Source: Eretmocerus hayati
Lineage: Eukaryota > Arthropoda > Insecta > Hymenoptera > Aphelinidae
Direction: 5' to 3'
DNA length: 64,000 bases
Assembly: GCA_029851415.1 (NCBI GenBank)
Contig: CM056741.1
Span: forward strand, 64,160,282 to 64,224,281
Part shown: positions 10,654-24,927 of the stretch, in pieces
Layout of the letters: each line of letters begins with the position of its first letter
How positions within the stretch are numbered: position 1 is the first letter of the stretch
Program-made: the position numbers and the translations under genes
Notes under the pieces: model-generated
What the model was told of the DNA's origin: nothing
Seen by the model: the letters and a program-made list of their open reading frames with translations, nothing else
The model's database searches: none

Positions 10654-13321
10654 GATATAAATATCAAAATGCGCACTCTTATACAAGAGCATACAAATAA
10701 ACATTCTCGATCCTAGTCATGACTGGGTTGGATATTTAAATTGAAAACATCTAAATGAAAAACTTCGACGAGAATTCTAAAGTTCCTTTAAGACTCACTG
10801 GAACGAAATTATAGTCAATTATTTAATGCGCGAGCAATGGATAGAAAAAGCCATAGACTTTTCCGGAATATCAGAAGGCCCCATGGGCTCAGATATTGAG
10901 GAACGAGTTTTTGAGCTAAATCTCGAGATTTAACAAAGCCTTGATTGTGCTCGGAAGATTCCTTTACAAATCCACAATACGTCCTATACTCGACCTGCTT
11001 TTTCTACAGGGAAGTATTGTTCACTTCTTCTACAAAAGAATTAACGTGGAGTCGTGGAACTGTTCCATTTTTCATTCTAATGAAAGAAGTCAAATCTTTG
11101 GATCTGACACAGCCGTGCCAATACAGACCTAGCATCTTTTTTTCATTTCGGCGGCTCGAATCGCTTGTTTGAGCACCGATACTTTTGCCCAAATGATCAA
11201 CAAAGATAGTGTCAATGCTAGAACTTCGCTTTGCAGCGAAAATTGCGACGTAACAATGCAGTGCAATGACGTTCTCCTCGTGGATTTAGCACTGATTGGC
11301 CATCGCTCGAGAACGCATTTGGAGGATGAACTTTTTGACAAATGAAACGATTCGTGGGCTATGTCATAGTGTTTTTTTATTGGAAAGTAATCCACTTATA
11401 TCTCAGCTGTAAAGTATGGTACAACTTGCTGAAATGGTAAACATTATTTAGAAAGATGAGTATGGTTGGATGAATCATACATTTGAAATACAATCCAAAT
11501 TAATTCGGAATATTACATTGATACGAGAAAATTGATGTGGATATTTTTTGGATTGTTCATGTAAAATATTTCTACCACAACTGCCCTTCTCATTACTTAT
11601 TATTTGTTCACTACTTTTTCCACTGACTTAACAACTTTTTATAACAAAACAATTACATTGCCTAGAATATGAAGCTTTGCTTCTTTGGAGAGAGAGATCT
11701 TAGAGATTTCGCATCTTTGTCAAATGATAAGATACATGATTTCAGAACGTCGTTGTTACAAAGGACTTGCTCGATAAATCTCGAATGGACGTCGAGAATA
11801 ATTCAACTCAGAATATTATGATTGCACTTGATGCTATCTAACTACTCTCGAATAATATCAAATCACGAAATCATTAAAGCTATTGACAATTCAATTTTGA
11901 ACAAGCTACTATTTACATACATAAATTATAGAATAATTATTGGCATCAAGTGACAAAGAAATTTATAGACCTATCTAAGAAATCGTTTTCACCGTCGATA
12001 TTGGATCATTTTCATATCTAATCCATTGTCAAAGGCTGTTCATTGAGATACAGAAAAATTTAACCCATCATGGGTCCGAAATATAGAAATGATGTGGAAG
12101 CTTCAGCTTTCAGGCCGTTGCATTCCTGACACAATAATTCGTGCGTCATGATTGCTTATATTGTAAGTTATTGATTTCGACTCAATGTTATTCATGACTC
12201 CTTTTGAAAATTTTCTGCATATAATCTACTTTCGTGAACCCAAAATGGACTAATTGGTATAAACAATTCAGACTTTTTCATAACATATTAAGTACTCTAA
12301 AAAATGTATCATAATGAAAGAAATCTGTGAGGCAGAAAGACTGATAATTCAATAAGGTTTGAGATGCAAATCATTAGTCTTCAAGCATATATAACGCTTC
12401 GTTCGATGACAATATCAATTTGATTGATCTTAAATAATGCCATAGTACTCTAATTTTGAATATCAATCAACATTATTCATTCAAGTGGATCTAGAAACTT
12501 CAATTTAGATTGCTCTCAAGAGTTTGGCTTGTTTTGCAAAAGATTTATAATCTCAAAAACTAAATTTGCAATCAATTTGATGCAACAATCAGCAAACATA
12601 CAAAATGTTTGAGTAATAATTTGACTAATATGATTATTGCAATATCAAATAACTTTGTTAGATCATCTAATATTTCTCTTAACTAAAATTAATGACATCG
12701 AAATCAAAGCATGTAGCATCCGTGGATGAACAAGATTCAAGTTCAATTTTGCTTTAAAAACTTGAGTATCAAAAAATCACAGGGAGATCACCTTACAAAG
12801 TAAAAATATACACATGAAATTCTTTATGTACTTTTCGAGTACGCGCTTCGTACACGCACATACGCACGGAAATCCTCACACAGCACAACCTTTCCACTAT
12901 TTGCAACATGCTTAGTCTTATCATAGTGAATTTTTGATGATTAAAAATGATATTTCTTGTTTAGTATAAAATATTCAATGCAGTTTGATTCTATTCTGTC
13001 GAAGATTTTTTCACAAAATATCCCAATCCATTACCCAATGAGCAATTGTGAAGTCACAAAATAAACCTTTGTAGTATATCAAAAATGCCAAGACAAACTT
13101 TTAACCAAAACGAGCTCTCTCACCATTGGTCATTCTATATCAAATTGTTTGCTTGGTGTTGGAATTTCGACGAGGTATCTGAAAGAAAGATAAGCGAGCT
13201 CATCATTTTCAAATCTATTTGAATAGTTTAGATCATCACACAAATGTGACTGCCCTATCTAATGAGAAACTTCAATTTGCTCTCAATAATAATAATAATC
13301 AACTACTTTCTCTTGATTTGA
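10648..13321 (-). other. Probable long 3' UTR of the BMP type II receptor gene
   Basis: About 2.7 kb of AT-rich sequence between the receptor stop codon (13322-13324) and the ORC1 promoter, with no credible coding frame. Minus-strand AATAAA signals occur at 10648-10653 and near 11372-11377, so the UTR may end at either. The assignment as UTR is an inference from position. Confidence 0.35.
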
Positions 13322-16300
13322 CTAAAAACAGGTCACGTTACTCGCGTCTACATTGACAGGCAGAGTGAGTTGCTCATCCGCAAAATCCATACCAAAAGGA
13401 ACTGAACTAGAGGATAATCCAATATTATCAGTAGACCCAGCTGCACTTTCGTTTTCATTTGATATATTACACATAATTCTGTCATCATACAAGGAGAATC
13501 TAGCAGCTGCGGACTGACCATTCCGGCCACGCACTTTTCTAACAGAAGGCGGCAAATCGCCGGGTGTCTTTATCCTCATGTGTGGATCCTTCAGAGATAT
13601 ACTTGAGTTCGAACCTCTGTTGAAGACTTCGTTGAATCTATCGAGACTCTCTTGACGGCTCAAATTGGTTTCACTCTTACCATTTGTCGAATTTAACAAC
13701 GTCAATGATGAAGGTCTTGATGTGCTGTTCGTTGTATGCGATTTCTTCACTTGGTCACCGACAATGCCATTGACATACTTACCCGTTGGCGAAATGCTGA
13801 CATTGGTTTCCACAATCTTGGGCTGTTTGTTACAGTTTCTATTAGTCAATAAATTTGATTTTGAATCATCACGTTCAATCTGGCACTTCGTGTAAGCTGG
13901 CTGGCAATGCTGATACATCATTTTCTTGTTAGCAAGAATTTTCTTTAGATTGGTCCATCCCGAAAATCGACGCTTGCACGGACTTTCGCCCGTTGGCTGT
14001 GCCGAATAAGAAGATTCTTGAATGTTTGTTTGCTTGAGCTTGAAGTACGAACTGCTGCCTCCGCTGCATTCTGAGATAACGTTCTGAAAAATTTGGAAAT
14101 GGTCAATTTTAGGGTACATTTGATCTGAATGGCATTGTTCAACGGTTGATAGAATTATCCGAGATTAGAGTAAGTTGAACTCACCTGCACATACGGTATA
14201 GGAGTATTGGATCTTAAGGAAAGTGCTTGAGAACTGGTGACATGGTGAGATTGTTGTTGATACTGATGTCCCAAATAGTCGTGTGGCATCAGACTTTGAG
14301 TCTCACTGTTTGGTAACAGCTTAGCGTATTGAGAGTGCGAATCAATTCCACTCAAGTGTTTGGATGACTTATCAACCAGGATGTTACCATGGCATTCAAT
14401 TTCTTCACAAGAGTTTGACTGCATCATCAAATTTCGTTCCATACAAGGATTTCGACCTTGATACGGTTGGAGTTGTTGGTTCTGTTGCATTGCCAGACTC
14501 ATTGAAGCTACTTCATTCGAGTTTTTTGCTAGAAAAATGAGATCGATCTGAATTCGTCATTCGATAACCTTAATTCAATAATGCCTATGTTGAATTGATT
14601 TCATTAATCCGAACAGAAGTGGCTACTTGTTCAAGTTTAATAGTTTTTTTATTTTCAACGTCCAGTCTAGCCCGAGATGTAACAGGTCAATCTAGATCCA
14701 GAAGGCAACCATGTACGTAAAATTGAGATCGTCATCACACATCAAGTTGAGTACCTCAGTAAAATTTCGTTCAGTTTTGATGAAATTCCGTAGCGATTCT
14801 TATACATCGTTGAGAATTCTGAAAAGCTGTGATTTCAAGAAGGCAAGATATAGTCGATAGAATCGCTTTAGAGCTAGGCTGCAGCTTCATATTCCGTTCA
14901 ATGAAGAATTTCACAAACATGAATTAAATAATATTCCTTTCATCGGATCTTATCTTTTCTTTTCAATTTGGTTGAACTAATTTTGATAAGACATTGAACG
15001 CAGTACGCATACAAAGACAACGTTAAAACTAGTAACAGCAAATCCATTCCCGGATTTATGAAGGACGAGCTTCCAAAACAACGTCACTTCAGGTAGGTTA
15101 TGATGAAACGTGATTTTGAAAGTTCGTCCTTCAAAAAATCGAGAAGGAATTCGTTGTTGGTTACATAGGCATTGGAAAACATTAGACACCGTATTCATCT
15201 GTGTATAAGACAAACCCATAGATGAGACGCATCACGCAACCCTCTTGTTTTGAAAATCGGAAAATAATTAAAACTTATAAATTGGACGCACCCCTGGCGA
15301 CTGATTGGTGCAGGATGCGCCAATAACGTATACGAAGATAGAATATACACGGATATATAATAAATAGGATGTACACGGGTCCTGTCAAACTTTTTTATAA
15401 AGAAAATAAAGCACCTACAGATAAGGCGCACCCATAGATACGACGCATCCTTGTTTTGTAGTAAAAAAAAAAAAACAGATTGTTTGTGCGTCTTGTGCAC
15501 AAGTAATTACGATATTCGTGAAACTCGTAATCAAAACCATGACTTGAACTAGAGGGTGATCAAGATCTTACCACAATATTCGGGTGCGCTACCTTCAGAC
15601 GGTAGTGGCGATATAAAACTGTCAACGGCAGCCTCGCTACCATCGGGACAAAATAATTGCACAACATGAGCACCATTGTGATGAGTAGAATCACTGAAAA
15701 GACTGTTTGTCGTCGAAGGCACAAATCCACATTGCGAGTTCACCATGGGGCTCCCGTCCATGAAATACATCGTTACTGCAGATTGGACAAAATCAAATTA
15801 TTTGACCACGTGGAATCAAAACAAATTAGCAAAGTACAATGGTATAAAATAATATAGCTAAATTTTTCTCCTCGTGAATCACTTACCGCGACGAGACCGT
15901 AGCTCCGTCAATCTTTCTTCTATACAAAGAGCAGTGAGCCGAGCTTCTGCATCCGAGTCCCAACAGTCCTCAATAGTTTCTCGGATTAAGCGTACCCCAG
16001 GTTTATCAACTAAATTAGGCTCTAGGAGAGGTCGAGCTTTGTTTCGAGAAACCAGTACTTGCATCTGTTCAAATGTTGGATGGAGACCTAAATAGAATAA
16101 ATTCAATTTAAACCTTACTCTAGCAGATTAGAGTCACAGAAGAGTTGTAATCGTACATGTATAGTGTGACCACGAAACATTGAATGATTGCCATAATAAA
16201 TAAAATTGAAATGCTTCATCAAAAAAAGACAAAGATGGATAATACAAATGATTCCTTACCTATCTCTTTTTCAAACGGTAATCTGTAAGGTGGAATTTCG

Positions 16301-18901
16301 GTACCAGGAATGTAAATGTCAGCGCAGCGAGATAAAATTTCCCACAAAATCAAGCCCATAGCATACACGTCTATTTGCTTTAAAGAACTCTCACAGTCCC
16401 GGAGATTAACAGCTCCCTCCAGTACCTCTGGAGCCATGTATTGTAGTGTTCCAACCTGAAAAATAGAAATTAATTAGATGCCTTCATATGATATATGTAG
16501 ATTGGAATATCCTGTGATCAATGAGAAAAGATAAAATGGAATGCCAAATAAAAGTTGAAAAAATGGGCTCCTAAAATCTGACTTACATCATTGATTGACT
16601 TAGTTTCGGCATGTTGTTCTTCTCCGTTAGAATAATACTTGGAGCCTGAGATCTGGACTGCAAGACCTAGATCGCATATGCAACAACTGCCGTCAGCTTT
16701 GATTAGGATGTTTTTGGTATTCATATCTCTATGGGCTACACATGGCTTGAATTTATCTGAAATATGCAGAATTACCGTGAGTCATGATGAATAAATCGGC
16801 CAAATTGACATGGGAGTCCTTACTCCGTTATTGAACTTGTATGTAAAAATAAAAAGACTTACCTCCTCTACGTATGTCAGTATGCAAAAAAGCAAGACCT
16901 TTAACTATGGAAAGTCCCATTTTACAAAATGTCATCCAGTCAATAGTGTGATAGCGTAGGAAATCAGTTAAAGTACCGCCTGGAGCATAAGAAAATACTA
17001 AGATGTATTCATTGTTACCATCCATACTCATTCTTTCGTCAGAACCTGCAAAAAAATTCATCGACTCTTCTCATTTTCTCTTCTTATCTTCTCTTCAGAC
17101 GTTCATACATGGTCCCCGTGAAGAAAACAAAAAAGATCTTCGTCTTACCGTAGTACTGCAGAAGTGATGGGTGCTCCATAAATGGCAAACAATAGACATC
17201 TCTTTCGTTCAAAAAGTGGCTTTGATAGACGCCAGGAAATATCTTTACGGCTACATCCTGGTCACCCAAACCCCCTTGCCAGACGGATCCGTACCGGCCC
17301 TCACCTGTAATTTGAGTAACTCATTGTAAACAGGTACTTGTTGTCAAGTGATACAGAACCACATATTTCGATTATTTCTTCATGCACCTCTGGCTTCGTG
17401 ATCAAAAGGAGTAATACAAAATGCTTTACACCAGTAACGGAGTTCGTGAGGAATAGCTCTATCGAGTGAATTTTGAAGTTGCAATTTTAATTCGTGGAAA
17501 ATAAAACAATCAAATGCATGGTGAGTGATATACCGTGGAGAACATCTAATGACATTGAATGAAGTATTGAAATAATACTCACCTATGATATTTGATAGTT
17601 TCAAATGATCAAAAGTGTAGGTGCCAGTCCTAAGTCCGTTACTTTCAGGGTAATTTTCATTGAAAGGCAAAGGTTTTCCCAAACCGTTCAAATTGTTCTT
17701 GTAAATTTGATAAATCAAAATCAGTGCAGAGAAAACTACTAGTAAAATACAGGCTAGGATGATCATTATTATCGGCACCCAATCTTCTGAGTCTAAGTAT
17801 TCTGTGGCTGAAAAATCATTCAGTATAAAGATTAGTTGATTTTGAAATGGATATGGAGAGGCTTGGCATACAAATCATCATTAGGATTAAATTCTATAAC
17901 GACATAAGGCATTGTTGAATTCAAATCATTTGAAATATTCTGCTTCAGAAATGAGTATGAAAAATAAGTGTGCAATAACACAAGGAAACAATCTGGGGAA
18001 GATGTCATCAAGATACTTAAAAGTTGATCAAATCATAAAGTACCATTAAGAACGTGGATTTCATACCTCAAGGTTGTTTTAAAAAATGATCATAAATTCT
18101 CAAGGATTGTTATCAATCCAGGAATCAAAATATTGAACTAAAAATTCAAAACACAAAACTGAAAGTTAATTTATTCTCTTGACACCAGGTTGAAGAAAAA
18201 AAAAAACGGTCAACTCAAAGAAACAAAACTAAAATACCTTGAAAGATCACTCTTGAACTGCTCTTACTTGCTGGGCTTGTAAGTAGTAACCTGTTTCCAA
18301 AAGGATCTGTGACATTGACATTGCAATAATCCTCTCTACAGCAGCAAAACTTTTTGTTATTCAAAGACTTGGTCCACTTGTTTGCTACACATTCTGAGTT
18401 TGCACATTCTTGGCCATCATCTTTCCAACAACCTAAAAGTGCAACAGAAACAAAATGGTCATTCATGGAAAAACAAGTATAACTGACATAGAATGAATGA
18501 TATATTGCATAAAACTGGGAAGACCCTCTCACCTTGGAGGAAGATGTTTATTCTTGTTCCATTCTGACTTTCTTCCTCTTGCCAGTATGTATAACAATAT
18601 TCATCGCACCTTTCAAATGTGACTTCAGCTTGGGTCTGTAAAGAAACCAGAGTAGGGAACTGAGTGCACTGATTAACTGATAGGAACAATATATTATCTG
18701 GGAGGGTCAAAATTGAGTTGTCACCTGGTTCTCGTTATTGGTATTAAAGGCATCTTCAACATCGCTTGCAGAATCCAGACTCCCTGATGAACTTTGAGAA
18801 TCTTTTCCTCGTACAGCACAAATTTTGCTGGTCTTACATGAAGTCAAGCTCACAATAATAAAGATAGTGACTAGAAATGTTGATGAAATCCCTCTCATCA
18901 T
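13322..18901 (-). CDS. wit: BMP type II receptor serine/threonine kinase, wishful thinking/BMPR2 type
   Basis: Single-pass membrane receptor that binds BMP ligands and phosphorylates type I receptors. Twelve coding exons join in phase (18725-18901, 18533-18635, 18238-18432, 17583-17807, 17149-17304, 16863-17045, 16587-16756, 16260-16455, 15887-16087, 15572-15775, 14185-14528, 13322-14083), giving 971 aa. Signal peptide 1-21. Cysteine-rich ligand-binding domain about 26-140, ending with the three-finger signature CCCREDYCN. Membrane helix 170-191. Kinase about 229-530: glycine loop GEGRYGSV (234-241), lysine K254 in VAVKIF, catalytic HRDMNTKN (355-362), DLG (375-377), APE (411-413), and an arginine-rich end. 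A long 430-residue Ser/Asn-rich tail follows, as in BMPR2 and fly Wit and unlike activin type II receptors. All catalytic residues are present. Two start Met codons lie in tandem. Confidence 0.95.
15195..15495. repeat. Degenerate repeat in receptor intron 10
   Basis: Intron sequence with two direct copies of a roughly 45-bp segment (15207-15255 and 15420-15465) sharing 'cccatagat' followed by 'gacgcatc' and 'cttgtttt'. Probably an old dispersed repeat. Confidence 0.4.
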
Positions 18902-19700
18902 TTATTCTTGAGACCCTGCAGTGGGTTGCTAAGCTTCTCCGGTATGAATTAGCATCATCCGCACTTGAATTAAACAATGGTAAGGATATGCTGGCACCCC
19001 AGCAAGTTTGGACTCTATTCTTCACCATTGCCAAAACTGCGGTAGCCACAACGAACTGCAGGGATATCCATTCTAACAGCCCTATTAGTTCCCCATTGGA
19101 TTGTATTGTTGAACATGAATGATTGTGCAGGTTCTATCACTACAGCTTGTTCAAAGTCTGCAATTAATCAGAAATTTATTGATTGAAACAAAATACTGTG
19201 AAGCTCATTAACCTAAATGTGAGACAGAGCAAAATGCTCATGTGATTTGAGGTAAAGCAGCTCGATATATGGAAAACAACGATATTCCTTGAACAGATGG
19301 TATTTTCTTCAATTGTCAACTAATCAAACAATAGCAAAATTTTCAACAGACGAAATGCGGCAGGTATCAGGAGAAAACAAACACTGCTAGGGCGTTTCGC
19401 GAACTCTAGGCGGAGCAAAAGCCATTGACCCGAGATCCAACAAACTCTCACCCTCGAGTCTTGAAGGGAAGTTGATTATAGAGTAGAAGGCGACAAGGGT
19501 CAAGAGAAATTACCTCGTCGCACGAGAGTTGCAAAGCGCAGCGAGCAGCGTCTCCGTTGAATCGATAAGATCCCGTTGACGTCAAGGAGTTGATGCTAGA
19601 AGATATCGTCTGCTGGAGCACCAGGCCAGGAAGGACCCATCAGGACCAGGACACAGGGCACTTTGGTCACTTTGAGCTGAGTGAGTTCCCTCAAACTCAG
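18902..19700 (-). other. Probable 5' leader/intron of the BMP receptor gene
   Basis: Immediately upstream of the receptor ATG an acceptor-like CTGCAG lies 18-20 nt before the start, so the first exon may be non-coding and lie farther upstream, toward the GC-rich region at 19.9 kb. No coding frame here is credible. Confidence 0.35.
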
Positions 19701-19884
19701 CATTAATCGCCCTTATCATTAAAAATTGGCCAAACTATGCGTGAAAAGGGCGAGAACTCGATCTCGTCATATCAGTTGCGGTGGTGCACTTTATCAAAAG
19801 AGAAGGCGACATCAAGGGCCAAAGCAGGCCAAAGCCAGACGGAGACTGATGGCAATTCACGGTGCGATTTTCAATCGCCGCGGA

Positions 19885-20520
19885 CTTTGCTCCGTTTTCG
19901 CCGCCTTGCGCGCACCACACGACCCCGCTGCACTTGTCTGTCGGTCTGAAGCTTTCGTCCGTCTCTCTCTTTCTTTACACTTTCTTTCTCTGTCCAACTA
20001 AAGTCTGTATAATATTATTATGTATGTCGCTCGACCGCGCTACTCGAGTACTGAATAGAATAAAAGTGTACGGGATATTATTGTGTGAGTGCGTAAGTGA
20101 GCGGGGCGGGCGGGGGCAAGGGGCATACACACGCCGCGTGTTTATTTTTTTTCGTCGCCAGACAGCGGCGGCGGCGGCGGCTTTGCCGCAGACAACGACA
20201 TAGGGGCACCCCTTCTCTTTTCTCAGAGCCCCTCTTGATACGTCGCACCCCACGTTTTGTTATGTCTGTGTGAGCGAGCCGCGGCGGCGGCCGCAGCTGC
20301 GATGTATATACAGGTGTGGGTGCGACGAGAGCCAGACAGACATTCGCGGGGAAGGGTGAGGGGGGAAAGTTTCGGGTGAGCTCCGTCTGGGACAGGCGAG
20401 TTCGGTGTTCGGCCCCCGCCGTGCGACGGTAACGCTCTTCTCTGTCTGGCCGGTGTCTGAGTACCGGTCCTGATGGCCTCTGATGCTCTTATCTCGTCCC
20501 ACTCGGTGGGTGGGGAGGTA
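19885..20520. promoter_or_regulatory. GC- and CpG-rich island, likely promoter/5' UTR of the receptor gene
   Basis: Sharp rise in G+C against an AT-rich background, with CGG-type runs ('gcggcggcggcggct' near 20167, 'gcggcggcggccgcagc' near 20282), many CpGs and pyrimidine tracts ('ctctctctttcttt' near 19965). It lies about 1-1.6 kb upstream of the minus-strand receptor start and is the only such island in the window. The long frames through it (for example 20223-20717) are compositional. Confidence 0.45.
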
Positions 20521-21009
20521 TTTTTGGAGATGCGAAGGCGATTTAAAGGTCGTTCCTTGGACCATGCGATGACTTTTTGCAAAATAAGACGATATTGACA
20601 AAATTTCTGCATACTCAGGCCACGGACTGCATTTTTTCTAAACAGTCGATCAATTTTCTCCAAAAGTAACGTGACGTTGTACATACAACAGTTGTTATTT
20701 TGGCGATTCTCCGACATTTGGGTGCCTTAAAAATTGCAGGAAGAACTTTACACGGCGTATTCAGGAGGTTCCTATCATCAACTCGGTGCGAAAAGTACCT
20801 GATGTTCAGTATAAGGCTCGCGATCAAAAGGGCAAATAATTGAAATTCAAACTCCGATCTCGAAGCACTTTCTTCTTTATTTTTTCCATTTTCATACGCA
20901 AAATAAATAACGTCGATTCTTGAATGCTCTTGAGTAACTGAAGCAAGTGCGTGTGCTTCCATGCCGTTTGATGAATGAGAGAGCACATAAGGGGTGGTAT
21001 CCATAGTCG

Positions 21010-22810
21010 TCAATCCGCATATGCTAAACTACTTGACTATGAATACCAGTCTTGAGATCCCTGAGGAACCTATGACATCATTGAAATAAACCAGCATAAT
21101 ATAGGCTATATACTGACAATTTCTTGTCGTTATCGATGGGCGAAACCGCCGATTTTTGCGATCTAAATTGGAACGAGAGGTAATAGTGATCAAAATAAAT
21201 ATTGTACATACATACGAGTGTTACATTTTGCATAACGTATGAAAGTACGGTCAACTGGTCACTGACCAGTGGTCAGATAGACCAAAGTTGTGGAGTCTTG
21301 TTCGCTTGTATTCTGAAAATTAGCACGCGCAGTCAGGTCGCATGGAGGATTTTGGCACAAAAAAGTATCTGTTCCGCGAAAATTTCATTTTGTAGTTTCG
21401 ATTGATATTTGATTTCAGGTTATCCAAGGTCCATTTTCTAGATCACACATTAGTTTGAGAATGAAATCCGAATGAGATGAAAGATTTAAACGTAAATTTT
21501 ACGATTCTTATACGGTGTCACAATACTTCGATTGAAGAATGATTCGACTGACAACATTTTTGTCTCATTCATGACAAAATGTCGGAAATAATTCAAATGA
21601 CTAAATAAACTTTCTCATTGCAGTACAATCAGACATTTTGAGACTTCATAGAATTTAAATCTTGTCGAGGCTTGTGAAAATTTGGGGATTGGGATTGGGA
21701 GTGATAACACAAGTCATAGCTCCGGTCATGGTCAAACAATTTATTGGCCAAGAGGCGTAAAACTTGAAAAAATTGGACTGTTACGAATGCACTGACCCCG
21801 ACTGTAGCAAAAGCCTATTTGAGCCTAATAGTAATATAATTGAGTACAAAATTCTGTTCAAAATCGACGGAAACTTTTTGAGAAGCCCCACATCACGTCA
21901 CGCCGGTGAGGAAATATAAGTATTTGACGATTCGATTGATATTGGTCATAAAGGCGCGCATGACTAACGCGCGTGAATGTCTCGCAACACGAAAAAAATT
22001 ATCGGGCGTCATTGTGAGACTGCATCGTGGTCTATATTTTGCATACGCATATCCAGACAGTGTCTGTACGGTGTAAGTATGTACATATAATACAAGCGAT
22101 TTTGAGCGCAAAATTATCGCGACGCGCCACGCACGAGCCGATTCTGATATCGCCGCAGACAGACTGGCTCATTATGTAGGCCTTCGAGCTATCCCGGATA
22201 CATACCGGACTCTCGTGATAAGTTTTCTACGTAATTCGTCCACAATATTTGCAAAGAGTGATGTCGCCAGCGCTAAGTATAGACATTTATACTTGTAAGT
22301 CTTCGTCGATGATAAAAACTGCTCGAGCACGTTTCAATCTTGCGCTCCTGGATGATCACCACCAATCTGCTCATATATGACGCGCGGTCAATGCTCTACT
22401 CTCTTCTTGATTCGATCCCCGATAAGATCGATTGGACCGCTAAATTGAATAAAGTGTGTGCGAAATTCATTTTCTTGGATATTCATCAGATTCACCGAAG
22501 TATTCGATATGAGGTCGCTGCAGGTGTCTGCTTTGATTGATTCATCGAATTGATTCGATATTATATTTGTATGTCTTGAAATCGATTGATCTCTGCATCA
22601 TGGAACAAAACTTGTCCAGGCTATCCCAATTCATCATTTTCAATGCACAACGGAGAATATTTTGATTGATCGAGATTCTATTGTGTATTTCCATACGGAT
22701 ATTGATAAATAGGTAAATATGTAGGTACGTATACGTATATCTTCTAAGATCTTTTTTTCTCTCAACTCGTTAAGTCGTTGATTTTTGAACTAGACTTTTG
22801 AACTCGATGA
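21010..22810. other. Non-coding stretch, nothing recognised
   Basis: AT-rich sequence with no convincing frame, splice-consistent exon set, tRNA or repeat that I can see. Confidence 0.4.
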
Positions 22811-22811
22811 T

Positions 22812-22932
22812 CTCGTTAATCCGAGATTAGAGTCAGCGGATTTAGGGCGCTGCGATTGCTATGGCGAGTTATTTTACATCTGGGCACAGCGATCGCAGCG
22901 CTCCTAATCCGCCGATCCTGATCTCGGATAAA
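22812..22932. mobile_element. Small foldback element (about 120 bp)
   Basis: Two imperfect arms of about 40 bp around a 30-bp loop. The left arm starts 'ccgagattagagtcagcgga' and continues to 'gcgctgcgattgct'; the right arm is its complement ending 'cgatcctgatctcgg'. A typical miniature inverted-repeat structure without coding capacity. Confidence 0.75.
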
Positions 22933-23230
22933 CGACCATGAATCCCAGCCTAAGGCACGATGAGGAATTATTTTTTGTTTTATTTTCACAATCGGATAAA
23001 CGTCAGAGATCTTCATAGATTAGTCTTAAGAGTGAAGGTAAGCCAACAAAAAACTTATCGAAATATGACCTTTTATTCCTTAGAGAAACATGAGGTTAGT
23101 ATTCACCAATGAAAACGAACGATCTCACTTTGAATTAGAATGTTTGTTATTGAGCGAGAAACTGCCCCAATTGGCAGGATGAATCCTGTGAACAATGGGC
23201 GAAGCCTACACCACCGGTCGAAAGTTTGAA

Positions 23231-23480
23231 TACACCTAAAAATGAGAAGTCCAAATTAAAAAATTCGATTTCTGCGGGACTTCTGGCCAACAATGACTTC
23301 AATTTAGCTCATTTTGTAGATTTTTCCTGCGGCACCACAAGATTTCCGTAGGTCAAATTGAGTTCTTTGAAGTACTTGAAAAAAACTACGAATTGAGCCA
23401 AATTAAAGTATTTTAGGACCATCGAGGCCGCAGCAATCAAATTCCAAAATTTGGACTTCTCCTTCTTAGGAGTAGACTTT
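23231..23480. mobile_element. Foldback element, family also at 43.4-44.2 kb
   Basis: The left arm 'cctaaaaatgagaagtccaa' pairs with 'ttggacttctccttcttagg' on the right. Inside, 'agctcattttgtag' pairs with 'ctacgaattgagc'. It shares the internal 'gcggcacca..agatttccgtaggtc' segment and the trailing 'gatcggtat' with the larger copy at 43.39-44.22 kb. Confidence 0.7.
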
Positions 23481-23911
23481 TGATCGGTATAGTGTATTTT
23501 TTGTCTATTCTCTTGACTTGAGTGCTTTGAAAATTCAAGGGGCAAACGATTGACCAAAGTAAAATAGAATCTGACGGTAACCAGACTGAAAATGAGTTCG
23601 CCTCGAGAGTTCGTAGGACATAGGCTACCCTTGATAAACTGAATATTCAGTGTATCGGACTGAATGTTTCGAATGCTCTTAACTATGATAATGCTGTTCT
23701 TTTTTTAGACCACCTGATGATAAAACTTGTGCGGGGAGGGGGGCGGGAAGTTTGCAGGTGGAGTTATTATGGATAAGCTGTACATGCTGGGGGAATGTTC
23801 AGCAAACGACCTTTACACCAGGTATCGATTGGTGAATAATTCTGGATCGAAAAACAAGAGTGCTAATGAAAAGCTTGGTTATGAGTTGCTATGTTCCCAT
23901 TTAATCCATAG

Positions 23912-24545
23912 GCACCTGCCCACCAAACAGTGAATGTTGCCACAACGTTCCTGGGAAGTTGCCCTGTCAACCTAGAAACGTTCCGCCAAAGGTCGGGAAA
24001 CGCGTTGCCGACACGTTGGCGCAACGAAAAAATGTCTACCCAGATGCGCGTTGCCTCGACGTTTCCAGAAGGTTTCTAGGGCGTTTCAGCGGTTTTTCAA
24101 AGGTGGCACGATGGGCTCCAAGATGTTCCCTGTGCAACCAATACTTGGAATATTTTTTGTTAAATAAATAAACAAATTGTTCATAAAATTCACTTTCTCG
24201 CAAGCTACCAGCTCCGTCCCCGTTCAATCCCATCGATTGCGCTCGATCAGAAACATGTCCACTTGGTACAAGAAAGACGGGGAGATTACGCTTGAATGCA
24301 ACAAGAGCTAACTAACAACAATTCTTTAAAAATAATCCATTTATTTATTCATATTCGAAACCGTCCCAAAAACGTTCTGGAAACGTTGAGGCAACGCGTA
24401 TCTGGTAGACATTTTTTCGTTGCGCCAACTTGTCGGCAACGCGTTTCCCAAAATTGGGGGAACGTTTCAAGGTTGTCAGTACAACTTCCCAGGAACGTTA
24501 TGTCAGCATTCACTGTTTGGTGGTTGGTGGGTCCTGCAGACCCAT
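23912..24545. mobile_element. Foldback element, 0.63 kb
   Basis: Long imperfect inverted repeat: left arm about 23912-24090 and right arm about 24365-24545. Paired segments include 'ccaccaaacagtgaatg'/'cattcactgtttggtgg' and 'gcgcaacgaaaaaatgtcta'/'tagacattttttcgttgcgc'. The motif 'aacgtt' recurs many times along both arms. There is no coding potential. Confidence 0.8.
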
Positions 24546-24927
24546 GAACAGTATGTTGAATTTCGTACACCTGGATCAATATTTCATGCCTCTCAAGGTT
24601 CCAGCATCTTGTTTTAGGCCATCCCTAAGTGTTTTGTATGGTTATTGACGTTAATCAACAACCTCCGAGTTTTCCGACCACTTTTAAAACATCGTTTGGA
24701 CAAATTTTCAAATTGTCACTGCACGAACAAAAAACAAAATTTCGCCTGTTGTAGTTTTGGTCACACAAATATTGAACTTTTTCATTCCCGCAGTCGAATT
24801 TGGTCGTGATATTATACTTTATTTCTGCGTCACACTATGAAAGAATCCACAATCTTCATCATTCTAACCTAGTAATGACGATCTTCTTAAAGGTGGATTT
24901 AGAGTTCTCATGATTGAAAATCATAAT

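Noticed and set aside
20223..20717. 164-codon minus-strand frame
   Set aside because: It runs through the CGG-rich island and contains an alanine run from CGG repeats. No recognisable domain; explained by high G+C lowering stop codon frequency.
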